Shown: piece by piece, positions 54,741 through 63,185 of the stretch | Numbering within the stretch: the first letter of the stretch is position 1 | Layout: each line of letters begins with the position of its first letter | Source: Brevibacillus humidisoli | GTDB taxonomy: Bacteria; Bacillota; Bacilli; Brevibacillales; Brevibacillaceae | Length of the DNA stretch: 64,000 nucleotides | Assembly: GCF_020923435.1 (NCBI RefSeq) | Contig: NZ_CP087263.1 | Coordinates: 2,809,970 to 2,873,969 of the forward strand | Direction of reading: 5' to 3' | Notes under the pieces: model-generated | What the model was told of the DNA's origin: nothing | What the model saw: only the letters and a program-made list of their open reading frames with translations | The model's database searches: none | Position numbers and translations under genes: made by a program

Positions 54741-55913
54741 TCAGGAAGTGACCGGTTTTTTTTCGGAAAGACCGCGAATCAGTACTCGGGCCACTTCCGG
54801 ACGAGTAAACTCCGGCGGCGGCGTCTGTCCGTCCCGCAAAAGCTGACGCACTTTCGTTCCGGAGAGGGTAAGATGTTCTTCTTTGTCATGCGGACAGGTT
54901 TTGCTGGTTGCCATGCTGCCGCACTTTCGGCAGTAGAAGCTGTGCTCAAAGAATAGCAGCTCGATCCCTAGCTCATCCCTGCTGAACTCGGAAAAGATGT
55001 GTTGGGCGTCGTACGTCCCATAGTAATCCCCCACTCCCGCATGGTCGCGACCTACGATGAAATGGGTGCAACCGTAGTTTTTGCGAACCATGGCATGGAA
55101 CACCGCTTCCCGCGGGCCCGCATAGCGCATCGCAGCTGGAAAGGCACCGAGAAACACACGGTTTGGCGGATAATAGTTTTCCAGCAGGACGAGGTAGCTC
55201 TCCATCCGTACATGGGCTGGTACATCATCCGATTTGGTCTCTCCGACGAGCGGATTGAGAAACAATCCGTCAACCATCTCCAGTGCTGATTTTTGAATGT
55301 ACTCATGTGCGCGATGTACCGGGTTTCGCGTCTGAAAGCCAACTACTGTTCTCCAGGCGCGCTCCCTGAAGATTTCCCGGGTCTCAGACGGAGTAAAGTA
55401 GTACTCTGGGAACAGGCGGGGCACAGGACGATGCAGGACATCGATCGGACCTCCCAGATACAGAGGGGGACGTTCGTACAACCTGTTCACCCCGGGATGG
55501 CGCTGCTCTGCTGTTCGATAGACGTGCAGCGCCTCTTTCTGTTTGTCAGGACGGTACATGCTCTCCACTGTGAGAACCGCATAGTCAACTCCGTCCTCGC
55601 CGCGAAGCAGAACTTTCTCACCCGGCTTCAGATCTTGGTACTGTTCATCCACTGCCAGCGTAACCGGAATCGTCCAAACCGTCCCATCGGCCAGGTGCAT
55701 CGTCTCTACGACGGAGTCGTAATCTTGTTCGTTCAGGAATCCGGTCAGCGGTGAAAAGGCACCAACCGCGATGCAATCGATGTCAGACACGACCCACTTG
55801 TCAACCGTGATCGTCCGCAGATGTTTGGCCAATTGCCTGGTTTCATCAAGTGCTGGGCCAAACAGCAAGCGATTCACCAGTGTTCCCCCATGTGGCAGGT
55901 TTTCGTACGTCAT
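54741..55913 (-). CDS. sat: Sulfate adenylyltransferase (ATP sulfurylase)
   Basis: 390 residues, single-domain bacterial type. Contains [13 protein letters not shown] (sulfate/ATP site), [13 protein letters not shown] and the zinc-like CRKCGS stretch. It makes APS from sulfate and ATP. No kinase domain is fused and no cysC is nearby. ATG at 55913 with GAGGAGGAG upstream; 23 bases after cysH. Confidence 0.95.
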   Translation of the reverse strand: MTYENLPHGGTLVNRLLFGPALDETRQLAKHLRTITVDKWVVSDIDCIAVGAFSPLTGFLNEQDYDSVVETMHLADGTVWTIPVTLAVDEQYQDLKPGEKVLLRGEDGVDYAVLTVESMYRPDKQKEALHVYRTAEQRHPGVNRLYERPPLYLGGPIDVLHRPVPRLFPEYYFTPSETREIFRERAWRTVVGFQTRNPVHRAHEYIQKSALEMVDGLFLNPLVGETKSDDVPAHVRMESYLVLLENYYPPNRVFLGAFPAAMRYAGPREAVFHAMVRKNYGCTHFIVGRDHAGVGDYYGTYDAQHIFSEFSRDELGIELLFFEHSFYCRKCGSMATSKTCPHDKEEHLTLSGTKVRQLLRDGQTPPPEFTRPEVARVLIRGLSEKKPVTS

Positions 55914-55936
55914 CTATCTTCTCCTCCTCGCATCGT

Positions 55937-56641
55937 CTACTTGTGCAAGCCGCACTCTGTCTTGGCAAACCCGGACCATCGGCCTGCTCGTGGATCTTCA
56001 CCTGGCTTCACCTGCCGTGTGCATACGTCACAGCCTATGCTGGGGTAATACTGATCGTGCAATGGGTTGTACGGTACATCGTTGGCTCGAATATAAGACC
56101 AGACATCCTCGTATGTCCAAGAGGCAAGCGGGTTAAACTTGACCAGTTGAAACTTGTTATCCCACTCGATTTTTTGTGCGTTTGCCCGTGTGGGTGCCTG
56201 ATCGCGTCGAATGCCGGTAATCCACGCCCGATAGCGCGAGAGGATCTCAGTAAGCGGCTCTACCTTGCGAATCTGACAGCACTGGTTGGGATCCCGCTTC
56301 CAGAGTTCGTCGCCATACTGGTTCGCTTGTTCCTCCAGAGTCAATTTGGGCAGAACCTGAATAAACCGCTTGCCATACCGCTCGGCCAACCGATCTCGCG
56401 TCTCGTATGTTTCGCTAAAGTGCTTATTGGTGTCCAAGTAGAAGACCGATGTTTGCGGTGCCACTTTATGAAGCATATCGATCAGCACCACGTCCTCTGA
56501 GCCGAAGCTTGAGGCGAGTACAATCTGGTCACCGAAGGTCTCGACGGCCCACGCCAATATTTCCTCGGGTCGCTTGTGCTCCAGCCGATACGCCCAAAGT
56601 GTGATCTCCTCTTTGGATAATGTACTTACATGACTACTCAT
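55937..56641 (-). CDS. cysH: APS/PAPS reductase, iron-sulfur type
   Basis: 234 residues, PP-loop-like fold. Cysteines C121-C122 and C204-C207 (NQCCQIRK, IGCDVCTRQ) are the [4Fe-4S] ligands of APS-type reductases, and ECGLH near the C-terminus holds the catalytic cysteine C230. It reduces APS to sulfite with thioredoxin. Without an APS kinase gene nearby, APS is the likely substrate. ATG at 56641 with AAGGAGG nine bases upstream. First gene of cysH-sat. Confidence 0.92.
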   Translation of the reverse strand: MSSHVSTLSKEEITLWAYRLEHKRPEEILAWAVETFGDQIVLASSFGSEDVVLIDMLHKVAPQTSVFYLDTNKHFSETYETRDRLAERYGKRFIQVLPKLTLEEQANQYGDELWKRDPNQCCQIRKVEPLTEILSRYRAWITGIRRDQAPTRANAQKIEWDNKFQLVKFNPLASWTYEDVWSYIRANDVPYNPLHDQYYPSIGCDVCTRQVKPGEDPRAGRWSGFAKTECGLHK

Positions 56642-56734
56642 CCCAACTTCCCTCCTTGTGAGACCTCGCTTATCATCTTATGAGAGCAGCTTGGTGAAGG
56701 ATACTTGCCTAACCCAAGTCACTACACCTCGCCA

Positions 56735-56757
56735 ATTCCGATTTTTTATATCGGATT
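56735..56757. promoter_or_regulatory. Inverted repeat in the divergent cysH / sulfite reductase promoter region
   Basis: ATTCCGAT and ATCGGATT are near-exact inverted copies around TTTTTAT. A regulator site (CymR-like control of sulfur genes) is possible but unproven. Confidence 0.35.
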
Positions 56758-56842
56758 AATGTTATTTATTTCCCATATTAGTCGCCCTCCCTACCTTTGT
56801 CAACTCTGTTTACACTCCTTTAGCGAAAAGGAAAACTGGGTA

Positions 56843-56871
56843 TTGACCGTACAGAGAGGCAGTCGTATACT
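56843..56871 (+). promoter_or_regulatory. SigA promoter of the sulfite reductase gene
   Basis: TTGACC, 17-base spacer, TATACT; 55 bases before the start codon. Confidence 0.7.
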
Positions 56872-56925
56872 TAAACCTAACTATTCCTACGTAATTAATT
56901 GGTTTTGTGGAGGAGGCTGGAAGGA

Positions 56926-58548
56926 ATGTCTGAACAGCAGATTCGTCCCTGGGAAACAGATCGGGACAAGTTGAACAAACTGGAATTGGTAAAGCTGGAA
57001 CGTGACGGACTAGATATCATCGACAAGATCAGGAAGCTTGCCCATCAGGGTTACGGAGCATTTAGCGAGGAGGATTTGAGCTTTTTTAAATGGGCCGGCA
57101 TCTATGAACAACGTCCCAAAGGGAACGGACTGTTCATGATGCGGGTCCGGATTCCCTCGGGTGTATTGAACAAAGAACAGGCCCGTGCGCTGGCTGCGAT
57201 CAGTCGCGATTACGGCAGGGATCTGGTGGATGTCACCACGCGGCAGGCTGTACAGTTTCACTGGCTGCCAACAGAGTGCCTGCCTGATGTGTTTGACCGT
57301 CTGGAAGCGGTCGGACTCTTCTCTTATCAAGCTTGTGGTGATGTCCCGCGAACGATTGTCGGCAATCCGCTGGCAGGCATCGATCCCGATGAACTGATCG
57401 ATACCAGACCGATCGTGCGTGAATTGGAACAGCATTTTCTGTTAAATCGGGAATATTCCAACCTGCCGCGCAAGTATAAGACGTCTGTTTCGTCCAATAT
57501 CTACAATACCGGTCACGCAGAAATCAACGATCTAGCCTTTACCCCAGCCTCAAAAGAGATAGAGGGAGAAGAAGTGATCGGGTTTCACGTCTGGGTGGGC
57601 GGCGGCCTCTCGGCAAAGCCGTATCTGGCCCAACAGCTTGATCTGTTCGTTCGTCCCGAAGAAGTGGTCAAGGTAGCCTCCGGCGTAACCACGATATTCC
57701 GCGATTATGGATACCGGGAAAAGCGCCACCACGCCCGACTCAAGTTCCTGGTGGCAGACTGGGGAGCTGAGAAGTTTCTGGAAAAGCTGATCGAACGGAT
57801 CGGCCCGATGCCAAAAAAAGGAACAGATCGGACGGTAGGCTGGAATGCCGGCTACTTTACCGGAGTCCATAAACAGAAGCAGCCGGGACTAAATTACGTC
57901 GGCCTGCTGCTCCCTGTCGGCCGTATTTCGGCGGACGATCTGGATGAACTGGCTCGTCTTGCCGAACAGTACGGCAACGGCGAGCTGCGCACCTGCAACT
58001 CGCAAAATATCCTGATCCCAAACGTGCCGGACGAAAAGCTGGACGGTCTGTTGACGGAACCGCTGCTGGATAAACTGACCCCAAACCCCCGCACGTTTAT
58101 CGGTCACGCCGTCTCCTGTACCGGGATCGAATACTGCAATCTGGCAATCGTAGAGACAAAGGCACGAATGCTCGCCATCGCCAACTGGCTGGACGAGAAC
58201 GTAGAGCTAGATACGCCGATCCGCCTGCACATCAACGGCTGCCCCAACTCCTGCGGACAACAGCAGATTGCCGATATCGGCCTGCAAGGCGCAAAGGTCA
58301 AGACGGAACAGGGGATGATTGAGGCATTTGACATTCATGTTGGCGGCAGTCTGGGGCCCGATCCTGCCTTCAATAAACGGCTGAAAGGCCGGATTCCCGC
58401 CGAACGCGTGGCCCCGGTCATCGCTCATCTGATCGAGTACTATAAAGCCAACCGACAGCCGGATGAGAAGTTTCATCAGTTCGTCCGCCGGGTTGGCCAC
58501 GAGGTGCTGCAGACCCAGCTTGATCAGATTCTGGCAACGACAGCATAG
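56926..58548 (+). CDS. Ferredoxin-dependent sulfite (or nitrite) reductase
   Basis: 540 residues, two ferredoxin-like halves of the NIR_SIR family. Siroheme/[4Fe-4S] ligands are in SCTGIEYCNLAIVETK and GCPNSCGQQQIADIGL. Reduces sulfite to sulfide in this sulfur cluster; nitrite cannot be excluded from sequence. ATG at 56926 with GGAGGAGG upstream; the frame nine codons earlier lacks support. Divergent from cysH-sat. Confidence 0.9.
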   Translation: MSEQQIRPWETDRDKLNKLELVKLERDGLDIIDKIRKLAHQGYGAFSEEDLSFFKWAGIYEQRPKGNGLFMMRVRIPSGVLNKEQARALAAISRDYGRDLVDVTTRQAVQFHWLPTECLPDVFDRLEAVGLFSYQACGDVPRTIVGNPLAGIDPDELIDTRPIVRELEQHFLLNREYSNLPRKYKTSVSSNIYNTGHAEINDLAFTPASKEIEGEEVIGFHVWVGGGLSAKPYLAQQLDLFVRPEEVVKVASGVTTIFRDYGYREKRHHARLKFLVADWGAEKFLEKLIERIGPMPKKGTDRTVGWNAGYFTGVHKQKQPGLNYVGLLLPVGRISADDLDELARLAEQYGNGELRTCNSQNILIPNVPDEKLDGLLTEPLLDKLTPNPRTFIGHAVSCTGIEYCNLAIVETKARMLAIANWLDENVELDTPIRLHINGCPNSCGQQQIADIGLQGAKVKTEQGMIEAFDIHVGGSLGPDPAFNKRLKGRIPAERVAPVIAHLIEYYKANRQPDEKFHQFVRRVGHEVLQTQLDQILATTA

Positions 58549-58574
58549 CGGGAAGCGGGAAGCGGGAAGCGAGA
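58547..58574 (+). repeat. Four 7-bp tandem repeats after the sulfite reductase gene
   Basis: AGCGGGA three times, then AGCGAGA, starting in the stop codon. Confidence 0.8.
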
Positions 58575-58594
58575 ATAGCGAAAGGAAGGGTCAC

Positions 58595-58807
58595 ATGTTT
58601 CTCTACAAACTGGAAGTGATCACCCAATCAGCCGGTCCTTTTGTAGCGGTGGTGCTTGCTGACTCGGATGAAAAGGCCTTTTCCTACGCGGAAAGCCAGC
58701 TTAACCGACAGCATCTCATCCCGCCGACCATACAGGAAATCTCGTTGGTGGAAAAAAAACGCGTGGAGAAGGGCAAGGGATACGTCATCCAAACGACGGA
58801 TCTCTGA
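58595..58807 (+). CDS. Small DUF3906-like protein
   Basis: 70 residues from the ATG at 58595 with AAAGGAAGGG upstream. Reads MFLYKLEVITQSAGPF and ends with SLVEKKRVEKGKGYVIQTTD, as in the DUF3906 family as I remember it. Follows the sulfite reductase gene by 46 bases, so probably the same transcript. Role unknown. Confidence 0.65.
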   Translation: MFLYKLEVITQSAGPFVAVVLADSDEKAFSYAESQLNRQHLIPPTIQEISLVEKKRVEKGKGYVIQTTDL

Positions 58808-58851
58808 ACATCTGCGTAGAAAGTACATCGTGAGTCATGATCGCAAAAGAG

Positions 58852-58898
58852 AAAGACCGTCAGGGGTAAGTCCAAGTCACCCTGACGGTCTTTTGTTT
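58852..58898. terminator. Bidirectional terminator
   Basis: AAAGACCGTCAGGG / CCCTGACGGTCTTT stem followed by TTTTGTTTT; convergent with metC. Confidence 0.85.
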
Positions 58899-58949
58899 TG
58901 CCCGCGTACGTCCGAAATCTTGTACTCATTTGTGAAAGTGGTCGACCGC

Positions 58950-60143
58950 TCACCAGTTGCCGCACGACTTGCTCGAGGTATTGTTCGCCGATGCATAACG
59001 GGCAGTAGCAGCCAGTGCCTGCTCCAGGTCAGCAATCAGATCGTCTACATCCTCCAGGCCAACCGACAGTCGCAACAGGCCATCGGTAATGCCTCGCTGT
59101 CTCCGCTCCTCTGGCGGCATGGAGGCGTGCGACATCTGTGCCGGATAAGAGAGAATACTCTCTACCGCTCCCAGACTGACTGCGACCAACGGCAGCTTCA
59201 CCGCGTCGAGCAGAATCTTAACCCGCTCTCTGCTGCCCAGATCGAACGAAAGAACCGCTCCGTGCCCGGAGGCTTGGCGGGTTTGCAGGTAATGCCCCTG
59301 ATGTTCGGGCAATCCGGTATAGTATACACGATCCACAAGCGGGTGAGCATCGAGCCAACGAGCGATAGCAGCGGCACTCTGTGAACTGACATCCAGCCGC
59401 GTCTTCAACGTCTTCAATCCGCGCATGACCAACCAGCAATCCTGGACTCCGAGAATGGATCCAAAACCGTTCTGGATGGCGTAAAGCTGTTTGCCCAATC
59501 GCTCATCACGTGTTGCCACCAAACCAGCCACTACGTCGCTGTGACCGCCGATAAACTTGGTCGCGCTGTGAACCACGATATCTGCCCCCAACTCCAGCGG
59601 GCGCTGGTAATACGGGGTTAAGAATGTATTGTCCACAATGGTCAGCAATCCCTTATCGCGTGCCAGACTGCACAGCAGTGCGAGATCGGTTACCTTGAGC
59701 GTCGGATTGGACGGTGTTTCCAGGTAGAGTCCCCGAGTGTTGGACTGAATCGCCGCCTGGACGGCCTCCGGGTCCGTCGTATCAACAAACGTGACCTGCA
59801 CCCCGAGCCGAGAGAGTATATTGGTCAGCACACGATAGGTCCCGCCGTATACATCTTCAGCCACAACCAGGTGATCACCGGCAGAGAAAAGTAAAAACAC
59901 ACTGGATACCGCCGCCATCCCAGATGCAAAAGCAAAGCCGTACTTCCCCCCCTCCAGATGGGCAATCATCTCCTCCAGCGCCTGGCGTGTGGGATTGCCG
60001 GAACGGGCGTAGTCATACTCGCCCGGCTGATCGATATCAAACTGATGAAAGGTGGAAGCCTGATAGATCGGGATGCTGGAAGCCCCGGTCACTCTGTCGA
60101 TGCTGCTGGTGCCATGCAGTACTCGAGTCGCAAAGTTCATCAT
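58950..60143 (-). CDS. metC: Cystathionine beta-lyase
   Basis: 397 residues, fold-type I PLP enzyme of the Cys/Met metabolism family. PLP lysine in VVHSATKFIGGHSDVVAG, aspartate region LTIVDNTFLTPYYQRPLE. Splits cystathionine to homocysteine. ATG at 60143 overlaps the metI stop by four bases. Assignment as MetC rather than cystathionine gamma-lyase is from the operon pair; a homocysteine-forming role suits the SAM riboswitch. Confidence 0.88.
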   Translation of the reverse strand: MMNFATRVLHGTSSIDRVTGASSIPIYQASTFHQFDIDQPGEYDYARSGNPTRQALEEMIAHLEGGKYGFAFASGMAAVSSVFLLFSAGDHLVVAEDVYGGTYRVLTNILSRLGVQVTFVDTTDPEAVQAAIQSNTRGLYLETPSNPTLKVTDLALLCSLARDKGLLTIVDNTFLTPYYQRPLELGADIVVHSATKFIGGHSDVVAGLVATRDERLGKQLYAIQNGFGSILGVQDCWLVMRGLKTLKTRLDVSSQSAAAIARWLDAHPLVDRVYYTGLPEHQGHYLQTRQASGHGAVLSFDLGSRERVKILLDAVKLPLVAVSLGAVESILSYPAQMSHASMPPEERRQRGITDGLLRLSVGLEDVDDLIADLEQALAATARYASANNTSSKSCGNW

Positions 60144-61303
60144 CCCCGCCCTCCTCCTGTTTGAAGTGCTTTGTCCAGCGCCTGCTGCAGGTCAGCAATC
60201 AGATCGTCAGTATGTTCGATCCCGATCGAGAGGCGGAGCAGCCGATCGCAGACGCCCACCTTTTCTCGAACCTCGACCGGGATATCGGCATGTGTCTGGG
60301 TAGCCGGGTACGTACAGAGCGACTCCACGCCCCCCAGACTCTCCGCAAACGAGATCAACTGCAGTTCCTGCAAAAAAGCGGCAACCATCACTGGCTGTCG
60401 GATGCGGAAGGATACCATGCCGCCAAATCCGGAAGCCTGCCGGCTCTGTACTTGATGCCCTTCATGCTCGGGTAGTCCGGTATAAAACACCTCCGTCACC
60501 GCCGGATGATTTTTCAGAAAGCGGGCAACGTTATAGGCATTTTGCTGATGCCGCTCCATGCGCAGCGCCAGCGTCTTCATCCCGCGGATCAACAACCAGC
60601 AGTCCTGGGGACCAAGCACAGCCCCGATCGAGTTGTGCAAAAAGCGCATCCGCTCAGACAATTCGCCCCCTTTGGTGACAATCAATCCAGCAATCACATC
60701 ATTGTGACCGCCCAAGTATTTGGTAGCGCTGTGAATCACAATGTCCGCTCCCAGTTCCAACGGCCGCTGATAGTAAGGGGATAAAAACGTATTGTCAACA
60801 ATCAGCAGCAGATCAAACTCCCAAGCGATCTCAGCCATGGCGGCGAGATCGGTCACCTGCATCAGCGGGTTGGTTGGGGTCTCCACGAGAATGGCTTTGG
60901 TCTCTCGACGGATCGCCTCTCTCACCAACACCGGGTCGCGCAGATCGACATAATCAAACGACAAGCCAAAACGTGTTAGTACCTGTTCAAACAAGCGATA
61001 CGTGCCGCCGTACAAATCAAGCGATACCACCAAGTGATCGCCTTGTGAAAAAATACCCATGACCGTCTGAATCGCAGCCATGCCGGAGGCGCAGGCAAAT
61101 CCGTCATCCCCGCCTTCCAGTGAAGCGATCGCCTGTTCCAACACATCACGTGTGGGATTAGCTGTCCGGGTGTAATCGTACCCCGTGCTTTCCCCCAGTG
61201 CCGGATGGCGATACGCCGTCGATTGATAGACAGGATAGCTGATTGCTCCTGTCGTCTTGTCACGTCCTACCCCAATCTGCACCAGTCTGGTCTCCACTTT
61301 CAT
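60140..61303 (-). CDS. metI: Cystathionine gamma-synthase / O-acetylhomoserine thiolyase
   Basis: 387 residues, same PLP family, with VIHSATKYLGGHNDVIAGL (PLP lysine) and LTRFGLSFDYVDLRD. Starts MKVETRLVQIGVGRD, like Bacillus MetI. It joins cysteine (or sulfide) to an activated homoserine. First gene of metI-metC, directly behind the SAM riboswitch. Confidence 0.9.
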   Translation of the reverse strand: MKVETRLVQIGVGRDKTTGAISYPVYQSTAYRHPALGESTGYDYTRTANPTRDVLEQAIASLEGGDDGFACASGMAAIQTVMGIFSQGDHLVVSLDLYGGTYRLFEQVLTRFGLSFDYVDLRDPVLVREAIRRETKAILVETPTNPLMQVTDLAAMAEIAWEFDLLLIVDNTFLSPYYQRPLELGADIVIHSATKYLGGHNDVIAGLIVTKGGELSERMRFLHNSIGAVLGPQDCWLLIRGMKTLALRMERHQQNAYNVARFLKNHPAVTEVFYTGLPEHEGHQVQSRQASGFGGMVSFRIRQPVMVAAFLQELQLISFAESLGGVESLCTYPATQTHADIPVEVREKVGVCDRLLRLSIGIEHTDDLIADLQQALDKALQTGGGRG

Positions 61304-61359
61304 GTGTGATCTCCTCTCTGCCTATACTTTCTATCTCTCCGTCAACGCTTGATGATTTG

Positions 61360-61540
61360 AACAAAAGAAAAAGCCTACTTCTGAGCGAAGAAGGCTTTTC
61401 ATACGTATGTACGTAAGCATTCCTTCTCATCTCTCAGAGAAAATCTCTGCAGGAATTAGCACCGTATTCTCCCAATCGAATGGGAGTCGGTTGCCGGGCG
61501 TCATAGGGCCAGTCCCTCAGCCGCTCTTGATAAGAAGATC
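61360..61540 (-). ncRNA. SAM-I riboswitch (S-box) upstream of metIC
   Basis: Minus strand: CTTATCAAGAGCGGCTGAGG, GACTGGCCCTATGACGCCCG, GGCAACC, and the downstream GGTGCTAATTCC helix make the aptamer (about 61535-61418). A terminator AAAAGCCTTCTTC / GAAGTAGGCTTTTTC with T-rich tail follows (61399-61362). SAM binding should cause termination. Confidence 0.96.
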
Positions 61541-61560
61541 CTATGCAATTTGTTGAACCT

Positions 61561-61589
61561 ATCGTAGCGTACATTCCCTTGGTTGTCAA
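61561..61589 (-). promoter_or_regulatory. SigA promoter of metIC
   Basis: Minus-strand TTGACA (61589-61584), 17-base spacer, TACGAT (61566-61561). Confidence 0.75.
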
Positions 61590-61598
61590 TAAGAGGAA

Positions 61599-62294
61599 TT
61601 AATCGATTTCTTCCTGCTGCAGATGACCAAACATCATCAGATACTCATCAATCGCTGCTGCAATCGCTTGGGCGATACGACTCTGATGCTTCGGATTGGT
61701 CAGCAACTGTCGGTCCTGATGATTGGTAATATACCCCATCTCGACGATCACAGTGGGACATCCAGAATGATTGAGCAGGTAGTAGCTCTTCCTGCGTACC
61801 GGTTTTGCGTGTGACTGGTACAGTTCGTTTACAGAGTGTTGGAGCAGGTGGGCCAGTACCGTACTCTGCTGGCTGTGCTGCGAAATCATCAGCGGTCCAC
61901 GAACACGCGGATTTCCAGACCAGTTGACGTGCAGGCTGATCATCACTTTCGGGGTGATCTGTCGGGCGAGCTGAGCTCGCTGCGCCAGATCTTTCACGTG
62001 CCTGGAACGGATCTTCAGCCATTGATTCTCATCACTAAGCGCATAGTCACCTGTCCGATTCAAGACCACACTGCGTCCCCTTTTTGCCAGTTCATCGTAC
62101 AGCCGTTTCGCCACCTGCAGATTAATCTCCTTTTCGTACAGATCCTGATAAAACGCGCCACTGTCTACTCCACCGTGCCCGGCATCGATTAGCACATCGA
62201 CGGACGGCAAGGGAGCGACGGCGTACCCAATTGATGGAAACAATAAAGAGCTTACGAAATAAATCCATATGGCTGCAAGTACACGGATCAGCAA
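61599..62294 (-). CDS. cwlD: N-acetylmuramoyl-L-alanine amidase, CwlD-like
   Basis: 231 residues, Amidase_3 domain after an N-terminal signal/anchor helix (LAAIWIYFVSSLLFPSIGYA). Zinc-site residues are seen in DAGHGGVDSGA (H40), LYEKEINLQ (E54), SLHVN and VEMGY. CwlD makes muramic-delta-lactam in the spore cortex; that role is inferred from size and the sporulating host. TTG start at 62294 with GAGGTG upstream. 15 bases after the YkuD gene, one operon. Confidence 0.85.
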   Translation of the reverse strand: MLIRVLAAIWIYFVSSLLFPSIGYAVAPLPSVDVLIDAGHGGVDSGAFYQDLYEKEINLQVAKRLYDELAKRGRSVVLNRTGDYALSDENQWLKIRSRHVKDLAQRAQLARQITPKVMISLHVNWSGNPRVRGPLMISQHSQQSTVLAHLLQHSVNELYQSHAKPVRRKSYYLLNHSGCPTVIVEMGYITNHQDRQLLTNPKHQSRIAQAIAAAIDEYLMMFGHLQQEEID

Positions 62295-62309
62295 CCCTTC
62301 TCACCTCGC

Positions 62310-62972
62310 TCATTCGATAATGCCCAGATACCGGAGGTCGACCCAATGAATCTGGCCCGTTACATCCAACCCCTCCTCTTTTTGAAAACGAATGACGGCT
62401 CGCTCCATCTGTCTATCGAAGATTCCGTGCGTTTTCCCTTCGTAGTAGCCTGCTGCACGCAGCCGGTTCTGAACCAACTGGACGAGGGCCCCTTTTGAAC
62501 CTGGAACCAGTATGCGGTAAGTCAAATCTTCGTGACCCATAATGGGCCCATCAATGATCACAGTCGCTCCCAAAGGCACGTGTTCGTACAATTTCTCGAT
62601 CTCCCTGTTGCGCATGCGAAAACAACCGTGGCTGGCGTAACGGCCGATCGACTCCGGACGATTGGTTCCATGAATTCCATACGTGCCCCACGACACGTTC
62701 AGCCCCAGCCATCGGGAACCAAATCCGCCGCCCCAATCCCTTGACTTGTGAATCACGCGAAAAATGCCTACCGGAGATGGTGTATCCTTGGCTCCCGGTG
62801 CAATTCGGTACGAGTATAAGATATTGTCCTCCTGATCTTTCAAGTAGATTCTGTTTTGCCATAAATTAATGTAGAGGTATACCTCGTCCGCCCCGTCATC
62901 GGCTACGACTGGAGAGCTAAAACAGAGGAGAGCTGTGCATAGCAAGATGTGGACCAGCATGTGTTTGATCAT
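62310..62972 (-). CDS. L,D-transpeptidase with peptidoglycan-binding domain
   Basis: 220 residues: signal peptide (about 1-24), YkuD domain (30-150) with the catalytic pattern IHGTNRP...SHGCFRM (H101, H115, C117), and a C-terminal peptidoglycan-binding domain (LVQLVQNRLRAAGYYEGK). It crosslinks or modifies peptidoglycan at the cell or spore wall. Start at 62972 or four codons later; ribosome site weak. First of a pair with cwlD. Confidence 0.9.
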   Translation of the reverse strand: MIKHMLVHILLCTALLCFSSPVVADDGADEVYLYINLWQNRIYLKDQEDNILYSYRIAPGAKDTPSPVGIFRVIHKSRDWGGGFGSRWLGLNVSWGTYGIHGTNRPESIGRYASHGCFRMRNREIEKLYEHVPLGATVIIDGPIMGHEDLTYRILVPGSKGALVQLVQNRLRAAGYYEGKTHGIFDRQMERAVIRFQKEEGLDVTGQIHWVDLRYLGIIE

Positions 62973-63185
62973 GTTTTGCGAACCCCACCCAGCGTGATAA
63001 TCTCAGCCCTATTATGAGTTGCATTCGATTTTTCATGCATGAAACGTCTATATCAGGTTAGTCGGCTGGGTGGGCTGCTTCCGTTTTGGGAACTGACTCG
63101 CTGCAAGCAAGCGACTAATCAGCAGGCTTCCGCACATAATAACAGACATTACTGTTTCACTTTCAAGATCAAGGAGGATTTGCTG

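Noticed and set aside
54535-54846. Plus-strand frame over the sat terminator
   Set aside because: No ribosome site, and it runs antisense into sat and through the terminator.
56735-56757. SAM or T-box leader before the sulfur genes at 56.7 kb
   Set aside because: None of the conserved leader motifs are present; only a short inverted repeat is seen.
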